Below are positions 59,034 to 64,000 of a stretch of 64,000 bases of DNA, in pieces. The stretch lies in assembly GCA_022841825.1 (NCBI GenBank), contig JALHQT010000010.1, forward strand, positions 62,001-126,000, given 5' to 3'. Under the pieces are notes generated by a model. The model did not search any database and was not told the origin of the DNA. It saw only the letters and a program-made list of their open reading frames with translations. Position numbers and translations under genes: made by a program. This stretch comes from Anaerolineae bacterium (lineage in GTDB: Bacteria > Chloroflexota > Anaerolineae > Aggregatilineales > Phototrophicaceae). Numbering within the stretch: position 1 is the first letter of the stretch; each line of letters begins with the position of its first letter.

Positions 59034-61127
59034 TCATCCTGTCGTGGCGGCATAGCTTGGCGAGAGGGGCAGACGCGCCACCACACCCGTTCCGCCCTGT
59101 GGCATTGCTTCCGCTCGACACATGCCACCCAACTCCTCCGCGCGTTCACGCATCGAGGTCAATCCGACCCCTGCCCGCAGCGCCTTGGGCAAACCGTGCC
59201 CATCATCCACGATTTCCAGGCGCAGATCGTCGAACAGCGAAAGCCTTACCCGGCAGTGTCGTGCCCCGGCGTGACGGCTGACGTTGGTCATCGCTTCCAG
59301 GGCGATGCGATAGGCGGCGACTTCGACGGCGGCAGGCAGCGGCGGCGGGTTTTCGGGCGCTTCCAGCGTGATATGCAATCCCTGCGCCTGATTGCATGAC
59401 GCGATGTGCTCCTTCAATGCGCCGACCAGTCCAAGCTCATCCAGCGCGGGCGGACGCAGGTTATAGGCGATACGCCGGATGTCCGCCAGCGCCTCCTGCA
59501 TCTGCGCCTTCAGCTCGGTCGCCATCTTCCTGACCGCGCCTGCATCCCGATCTGCCAGATTGTGGACAGCATCCAGCTTGAAAGACATCGCGGCAAGGAC
59601 GGGTCCAAGTCCATCATGCAGATCGCGGCGCAGTCGGCGGCGCTCTTCTTCTCGCGTCGTCACCAGCCGCTCGCGGGAGCGCTGTAAATCCTGCGTCAGC
59701 CGCACATTGTAGGCGGCGACCCCCGCTTGCCGCGCGATGGTTTCCAGCAGGCGTCTATCGGCGTCAGAGAAGGATTCGCCGGGCGCACGGGGTGCGAGGA
59801 TCAACTGTCCGATGGTCTCTGACTGATAAACCAGTGGCAGGATTTCCAGACTGCCACTGTCCCGGAGTGCAGACGCAGAGGAGCGCACATACTCGGCGGC
59901 GATGGGGAACTGCTCCCCTTCTTTCAGCGCAATCGCTGCATAAGGCAGTCTGAAGGCTTCTCCAATAGTCTCCGCAATCGTCGGGAGCACCGACTGCGAA
60001 GCCGCGACGAGCTCGAGCCGCTGTGACAGGCGGCCCAATACCGCGTAGGGGTCGTCGCGCTCGCCATACATCAATCGATTGACGTCGCGCTGCAAGCGTT
60101 CTCGCAGCGGTTGAAAGGAGACGGCGACGATGCCCGTTCCCAGAAGCGAGACGGGAAGACTCCCGCCTGCTTGAAGCAGTGTCCCCAACCCACCGACTAT
60201 GACGATATAGGTGCCGACCACGATGGCGGTCAGTGTCCCGTAGACCAACGCCCGATTGACGAGGATGTGAATATCCCACAAGCGGTAACGCAGGATGGCG
60301 ACTCCGGTGGCGAGGACGATGCCGACAAGCGTCAGATCGGTGGCAACGATGCTCAGCTCCTGAGTCATCGGATTGTCGGGCGAGATGAGCCAGGGAATGC
60401 CGCCCAGAATATTGCCGACAACGACAATAACCCCCGCGATCGCTAGCCCCTTCAACTGCGCCCGTTCTATGCCAACCGCTTTGCGAAAGCGGACGACGAT
60501 GGATGCAATAGAGCCGAAAATGCCCACCAGAAGAAAGGGAGCCACGAGTGTCATCAGCGCGTTCATTACCCCTGCGCTGCCTGGAATTCCATAAGGGTTG
60601 GATGCCGGAATCGCCAGCGCTTCGAGCGATCCGGGGTAGAAAGCCATAATGAACGTATATGCAGCAATGCCTAGCCCCGCTGCCCAGGCGACGGCTCGCC
60701 AGCGCGGAGACAGGACTTTCCCGTCAGGGAACAGAAGCAGGGTAAACGTGATGGGGAGCAGCGCGTTCGGAATCCATATCCAGATGCTAAACCAGCGCGC
60801 CAATGCCTCGCCGGGCATCGGCATGACAAGTTCGCTGTAGAGCGCATAGCCCGCCGACAGCATGTTCAACGCGCTCAAGAACCCAATGACGCAGAAAATC
60901 CAGCCGATGGGATTGCGCGGATGACGCGAAGCGACCAGCGCGCCGACCACGCCGTAGGTCAGGGTCAGCAGAGGGGTAAAGAATTGGTGGCTGAAGGTCA
61001 CGCCGCGTCCACTGACGGTCAGCGCCAGGATGCTGATGACCAGTCCGGTCATGACTATCAAGACGGACAGCCCCGCGATTGACCAGGACAGGGGTCGGGC
61101 AGTTTTCTCGCTCACAAGAGTTTTCAT
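59034..61127 (-). CDS. NarX/DegS-type sensor histidine kinase
   Basis: 697 residues. Nine or more hydrophobic helices fill about 15-340, a GAF-like domain spans about 370-480, then a HisKA_3 dimerisation domain with His504 (RRRLRRDLHDGLGPVLAAMS) and an ATPase domain (VDDGHGLP; GVGLTSMRERAEELGG). The multi-helix sensor suggests a membrane or hydrophobic signal. Its stop overlaps the regulator start region, so the pair is translationally coupled. Confidence 0.93.
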   Translation of the reverse strand: MKTLVSEKTARPLSWSIAGLSVLIVMTGLVISILALTVSGRGVTFSHQFFTPLLTLTYGVVGALVASRHPRNPIGWIFCVIGFLSALNMLSAGYALYSELVMPMPGEALARWFSIWIWIPNALLPITFTLLLFPDGKVLSPRWRAVAWAAGLGIAAYTFIMAFYPGSLEALAIPASNPYGIPGSAGVMNALMTLVAPFLLVGIFGSIASIVVRFRKAVGIERAQLKGLAIAGVIVVVGNILGGIPWLISPDNPMTQELSIVATDLTLVGIVLATGVAILRYRLWDIHILVNRALVYGTLTAIVVGTYIVIVGGLGTLLQAGGSLPVSLLGTGIVAVSFQPLRERLQRDVNRLMYGERDDPYAVLGRLSQRLELVAASQSVLPTIAETIGEAFRLPYAAIALKEGEQFPIAAEYVRSSASALRDSGSLEILPLVYQSETIGQLILAPRAPGESFSDADRRLLETIARQAGVAAYNVRLTQDLQRSRERLVTTREEERRRLRRDLHDGLGPVLAAMSFKLDAVHNLADRDAGAVRKMATELKAQMQEALADIRRIAYNLRPPALDELGLVGALKEHIASCNQAQGLHITLEAPENPPPLPAAVEVAAYRIALEAMTNVSRHAGARHCRVRLSLFDDLRLEIVDDGHGLPKALRAGVGLTSMRERAEELGGMCRAEAMPQGGTGVVARLPLSPSYAATTG

Positions 61128-61165
61128 TCCGAATCTTTTCGCATCGATGTGTATGCACTATCGTA

Positions 61166-61627
61166 TCATGAGCGGTTGGTTGATGGCATGAGGGGGTTAC
61201 GAACGCCTCTCTTCTCCAGGGCATTTTTGATGTGCGCCATATTCTGCTTCTCGGCGCGCTTCAATTGCCGAAGAATTATCGGAAAGAATAACTGCATCAA
61301 TCCACGAGGACGAACATCGAAACGTGATGCTACCAGGGTTGCGTTTCCCTGCGATGTGAGCGTAATGTCAAAAACAACAGTGAGTGGCCCGCCGTTCGAG
61401 TAAGCCCAGCGGTGGGGGCGCTCGAACCGTATGCATTCAACCTCGATCAGTTTGCTTTGCTTCCATTTAGCAAGAAACTTGGTCCCAACACCGATTGGGT
61501 CATCGGTTATCTTCGCCATTGACTGCACGTCGGGGTTCCATTCCAGTTCGTTGCGCAGGTCAACCAGATAATCGAATACCTCTTCAGGCGAGCGGTCAAT
61601 CTGAACGCTATTCTCAATGACTGCCAT
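61166..61627 (-). CDS. SRPBCC-family protein
   Basis: 153 residues. MAVIENSVQIDRSPEEVFDY followed by LVDLRNELEWNPDVQSM is the common opening of SRPBCC/polyketide-cyclase-like proteins. The last 40 residues are basic. AAGGAG precedes the ATG. It heads or joins a minus-strand run with the next membrane-protein gene; the ligand is unknown. Confidence 0.82.
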   Translation of the reverse strand: MAVIENSVQIDRSPEEVFDYLVDLRNELEWNPDVQSMAKITDDPIGVGTKFLAKWKQSKLIEVECIRFERPHRWAYSNGGPLTVVFDITLTSQGNATLVASRFDVRPRGLMQLFFPIILRQLKRAEKQNMAHIKNALEKRGVRNPLMPSTNRS

Positions 61628-61665
61628 ATCAAATCTCCTTGAAACGGATCAAATGCCTCGAATAG

Positions 61666-62307
61666 TCACCTCACCAACAGCGCGACCCCAATGATGAGCG
61701 GCGCTACATGGTGGAGTACGGGAAAGTAGATGTCAGGCGGACGCACCACGACCATGACCAGCAGCCACCCTAAACTCCAAATCACCGTCCCCCATCCCAC
61801 CCAATCCGCCACCAGTCCGGTTCGCAGCAGTGCCGCTCCAAAAGCTGCCTGAGCCAGAAACGCCAGGATGACGTACAGCACGATCTGCGGGTAAATCCAG
61901 TCACGTTTGGCGACATAGGCGGTTTCGGCAACGATTACAACTAACGCGCCGACGAGATACGTCATCATGCCCAATCGTGACAGCACAGGCTCGCCCGCAG
62001 CGCGCAGCATGTCCTCCAGCAGCGCCAGACCAAGCACTGTTGTGAGAACTGCAGCGATGACGAAGCCCCGTTCCCAGAGCAAATGAGCAGAGGTCTCGGC
62101 GATCTGCCACTTCAAGAACGCTCTGCCCGTGAAGAGCGCGCCGCCGAAAATAAACACGACAAAACACAGGACAAGCAGGCTGGCGGCAAGGGTGCGTGTC
62201 GATAAACCCTGAGCGACAAGCGCCCTCAGGAGCGCCAAGCCGGCTCCGATGGCGATGAGGCTGGTGAGTGTAAGAGTTCCAGTCCGCGAGGCAAGCCAGG
62301 TTAACAT
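61666..62307 (-). CDS. Hypothetical seven-helix membrane protein
   Basis: 213 residues with about seven hydrophobic helices (near 12-32, 40-58, 80-98, 113-130, 139-160, 165-187 and 195-212). LLWERGFVIAAVLTTVLGLA and RPPDIYFPVLHHVAPLIIG are distinctive, but I do not recognise the family. GGAG is close to the ATG. Located between the SRPBCC gene and the BNR-repeat gene. Confidence 0.7.
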   Translation of the reverse strand: MLTWLASRTGTLTLTSLIAIGAGLALLRALVAQGLSTRTLAASLLVLCFVVFIFGGALFTGRAFLKWQIAETSAHLLWERGFVIAAVLTTVLGLALLEDMLRAAGEPVLSRLGMMTYLVGALVVIVAETAYVAKRDWIYPQIVLYVILAFLAQAAFGAALLRTGLVADWVGWGTVIWSLGWLLVMVVVRPPDIYFPVLHHVAPLIIGVALLVR

Positions 62308-62334
62308 GCGATTTCTCCTCTCGCTCTACAGTCA

Positions 62335-63327
62335 TTACAGCATGATCATCGCCGTCCAGATACTTCCCAGGTTGACGGGGAGCTGCTGCCAGTGATCGCC
62401 GTAATCCGTCGTGTGCCAGACATCGCCGTTGCTTAATCCGGCAACCAGGTGTCCGGGCGCTGCGGGATCGGTGAGAAGCGCATAGGGCATATGGTTCAAC
62501 GGCTGCGGCAAGCCGCCGTTCAGCTTTTCCCACCGGTCGCCGCCCATCGAGCGGAAGATGTACGCTTGGGCATTGTCCCCACTATGCGCCTTCATGGGAC
62601 CGGGTGACAGGGAGACATACATCACTTCCGGGCGCGCAGGGTCTGCTGCCGCTGCCCAACCGTAGTGGCGATCAAGCCCCTGCTTGATCTGCGCCCAGGT
62701 GTTTCCGGCATCGCGGCTGAAGGCGACGCCCGCGCCCGTTCCGCCACCCTCGTAGACCCAATCGCTATTCGTGGCATGAAACCTGATCGAATGGCAGTCG
62801 CGCAACGCGCCCTTGCGGTGATCCTGCCAGGTTTTGCCACCGTCCGCGCTGCGGACGACCGAACCAAACTCCACCCCGACCAAGATCACATCCGGGTTTG
62901 TGGGCGAGGGTGCAATGCCCTGCACGTACGCCGTGAATGGCTTCTCGGCAGGCGAGAACCACCACAAGCGCCGCATCTTGCGGAACGACTCAAGCGCTGT
63001 CCACTGCTGACCGCCGTCGCGTGAGACGTAAATCATCGGCGGCTTGGTTCCGGCGAAAATCAAACCGGGCTGCGCCGGACTGACGGCGATGGATTTGACG
63101 ATTTGCCCCTCCATCCCCGCAGGCTGCCACGTTCTGCCCCGGTCATCCGACCGCAGCACGCCACTGCCCTCTGTCCCGGCGTAGACGACGTTCGGGTTGT
63201 GCGGATCAGCAGCGAGGCAGCGCACGTTCGTGCCTTCGAGCAAGAATTCGACTGACCACTGCCCATTCCCACCACATTCCGCGCGTGCCAGCCGGCTGCC
63301 GTTGGTTGAGAGGAAAATCCTGTTCAT
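62335..63327 (-). CDS. BNR/Asp-box repeat protein (sialidase-like propeller)
   Basis: 330 residues from ATG 63327 (AGAGG upstream). Asp-box motifs recur: VLRSDDRGRTWQPA, YVSRDGGQQWTAL, VRSADGGKTWQDH, AFSRDAGNTWAQI and HTTDYGDHWQQL, spaced by propeller strands. This is the fold of sialidases and of WD40/YVTN-like exoproteins, but no sialidase catalytic set is evident and no signal peptide is visible. Function unknown. Next to a cytochrome c gene, 31 bases away. Confidence 0.83.
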   Translation of the reverse strand: MNRIFLSTNGSRLARAECGGNGQWSVEFLLEGTNVRCLAADPHNPNVVYAGTEGSGVLRSDDRGRTWQPAGMEGQIVKSIAVSPAQPGLIFAGTKPPMIYVSRDGGQQWTALESFRKMRRLWWFSPAEKPFTAYVQGIAPSPTNPDVILVGVEFGSVVRSADGGKTWQDHRKGALRDCHSIRFHATNSDWVYEGGGTGAGVAFSRDAGNTWAQIKQGLDRHYGWAAAADPARPEVMYVSLSPGPMKAHSGDNAQAYIFRSMGGDRWEKLNGGLPQPLNHMPYALLTDPAAPGHLVAGLSNGDVWHTTDYGDHWQQLPVNLGSIWTAMIML

Positions 63328-63357
63328 CTTCACTGCCTCTAGAGAATCGGACAAAAC

Positions 63358-63747
63358 CTACAGGGTGAGCAGATACGCGATCAGGTCTTCAATGTCTTGT
63401 TCCGTAAGATGTGTGCGGTAGTCGGGATACATGATGTCCCGATAACCAGAGACAACGTAGCTGTGCGGTTCCAGGATGCTTTGGCGTAGGTATTCCGCTG
63501 CGTCCATCCCGACCACCCGCGTCCCGGCGCGTTCAGCGATCCCGGCGAGAGACGGACCGATACTGAAGCCATACTGACCCGTTACGGTGTGATGGCAGGT
63601 CGAACACGCTGGCGCATCCGCCCACCCCTGCGTAAAGATTTGTGCGCCGCGCTCAGCATCGCCGGATGCAGCGGCGGATAGGACGGACAAGGGGGTGCAT
63701 CGGGCAAGCAGGAGAGCAACACACAGAGAGATGACGATGTTGATCAT
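63358..63747 (-). CDS. Monoheme cytochrome c lipoprotein
   Basis: 129 residues. Lipobox-like ALLLARC with Cys17. CSTCHH (Cys48, Cys51, His52) binds heme and Met106 (RDIMYPDY) is the likely sixth ligand. LTEQDIEDLIAYLLTL is the usual last helix. A small electron carrier on the outer membrane face. It lies between a BNR protein and a ScyD/E-like protein, a grouping seen with extracellular oxidation functions. Confidence 0.87.
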   Translation of the reverse strand: MINIVISLCVALLLARCTPLSVLSAAASGDAERGAQIFTQGWADAPACSTCHHTVTGQYGFSIGPSLAGIAERAGTRVVGMDAAEYLRQSILEPHSYVVSGYRDIMYPDYRTHLTEQDIEDLIAYLLTL

Positions 63748-63820
63748 CGCTGTTCTTCTTGTCCGGCGGGCGCATCCACGAGAGCAGATGTGCCCGCCTC
63801 AATCACCTATGTGCGGTGGA

Positions 63821-64000
63821 CTACATCGCCAACCGGAGGACACCGCCGGTCATGCCGGGCGCGAAAGCAATCGTGCCGAAGCTGACGTAGAGCGCGCCGT
63901 CCGCGTCCATCGCCAGCGCGAAGGGCGTAGGGATTCCCTCCGCGATGGGGGTCGCGCCATCCGTACTCACGGCGACCACGTTGCCGGGACCAGGACCCTG
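63821..64000 (-). CDS. ScyD/ScyE-like propeller protein (partial, C-terminal end)
   Basis: The minus strand is open from base 64000 to a TAG at 63821-63823 and reads GPGNVVAVSTDGATPIAEGI, PTPFALAMDADGALYVS and GGVLRLAM. These match the last blade of ScyD/ScyE or NHL/SMP-30-like propellers, in particular the PxGLAxxxDGALYVS turn. The N-terminal portion lies beyond the window, so domain content and signal peptide cannot be judged. Confidence 0.65.
   Translation of the reverse strand, partial: QGPGPGNVVAVSTDGATPIAEGIPTPFALAMDADGALYVSFGTIAFAPGMTGGVLRLAM

Overview
The window is a GC-rich bacterial chromosome segment, probably from the Chloroflexota (Anaerolineae-like). This placement is inferred from gene content: a cysteine-poor type of ribosomal protein S4, very large multi-GAF kinases, many SH3/WD40/propeller secreted proteins, frequent TTG/GTG starts, and intergenic space full of short palindromes. 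No 16S rRNA or other decisive marker is present, so the phylum call is moderate. The GC-rich housekeeping genes are interrupted by lower-GC patches at 7.7-10.6 kb, 35.9-37.6 kb and 53.1-54.1 kb that look acquired or fast-evolving.

Layout. 0-3 kb: the F0 part of an ATP synthase (AtpZ/I-like, a, c, b), where the b subunit carries the C-terminal domain of delta; a terminator follows and no F1 genes are present. 3.1-5.2 kb: a TetR regulator and a beta-lactamase-fold hydrolase sharing an operator motif. 5.5-10.8 kb: a DrrAB-type ABC exporter, then a TIR-WD40 protein followed by a diverged second copy of the exporter's 3' end. 10.8-14.7 kb: an FAD oxidase, SRPBCC proteins, tRNA-Gln and a universal stress protein. 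15.1-19.2 kb: a serine-biosynthesis-like group (HAD phosphatases, SerA-like dehydrogenase) plus a second TIR protein. 19.2-23.1 kb: a membrane protein, UvrC and an MFS transporter. 23.2-23.6 kb: an iteron-like repeat locus.

23.8-31.5 kb: a GAF histidine kinase, an MBL hydrolase, uridine phosphorylase, an Ntn asparaginase, an SH3 protein, a GT4 glycosyltransferase and an EEP hydrolase. 31.8-35.7 kb: a heme-exporter-like ABC ATPase, a tiny coupled ORF, a diheme lipoprotein cytochrome and AroE. 35.9-38.6 kb: a propeller/SH3 exoprotein and SurE. 38.7-38.94 kb: an extreme GATC cluster. 39-48.7 kb: a phosphorelay cluster built around a 2728-residue kinase with about twelve GAF domains. 48.7-54.1 kb: a serine-less alpha/beta hydrolase, an epimerase, a glycosyltransferase fragment, RadA and two orphan genes. 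54.2-58.2 kb: RpsD, an HtrA-like lipoprotein protease and dihydropyrimidinase. 58.4-64 kb: a NarL-type two-component pair, then an SRPBCC protein, a membrane protein, a BNR-repeat protein, a cytochrome c and a truncated ScyD/ScyE-like protein.

The most unusual signals are: the b-delta fusion without the delta N-terminal domain; the duplicated exporter tail flanking the TIR-WD40 gene; a 200-bp multi-hairpin element present twice with compensatory end mutations; a dispersed family of palindromes with covarying stems; and two dense intergenic motif clusters (CTGTTCAAAACT and GATC) that resemble replication or regulatory loci.
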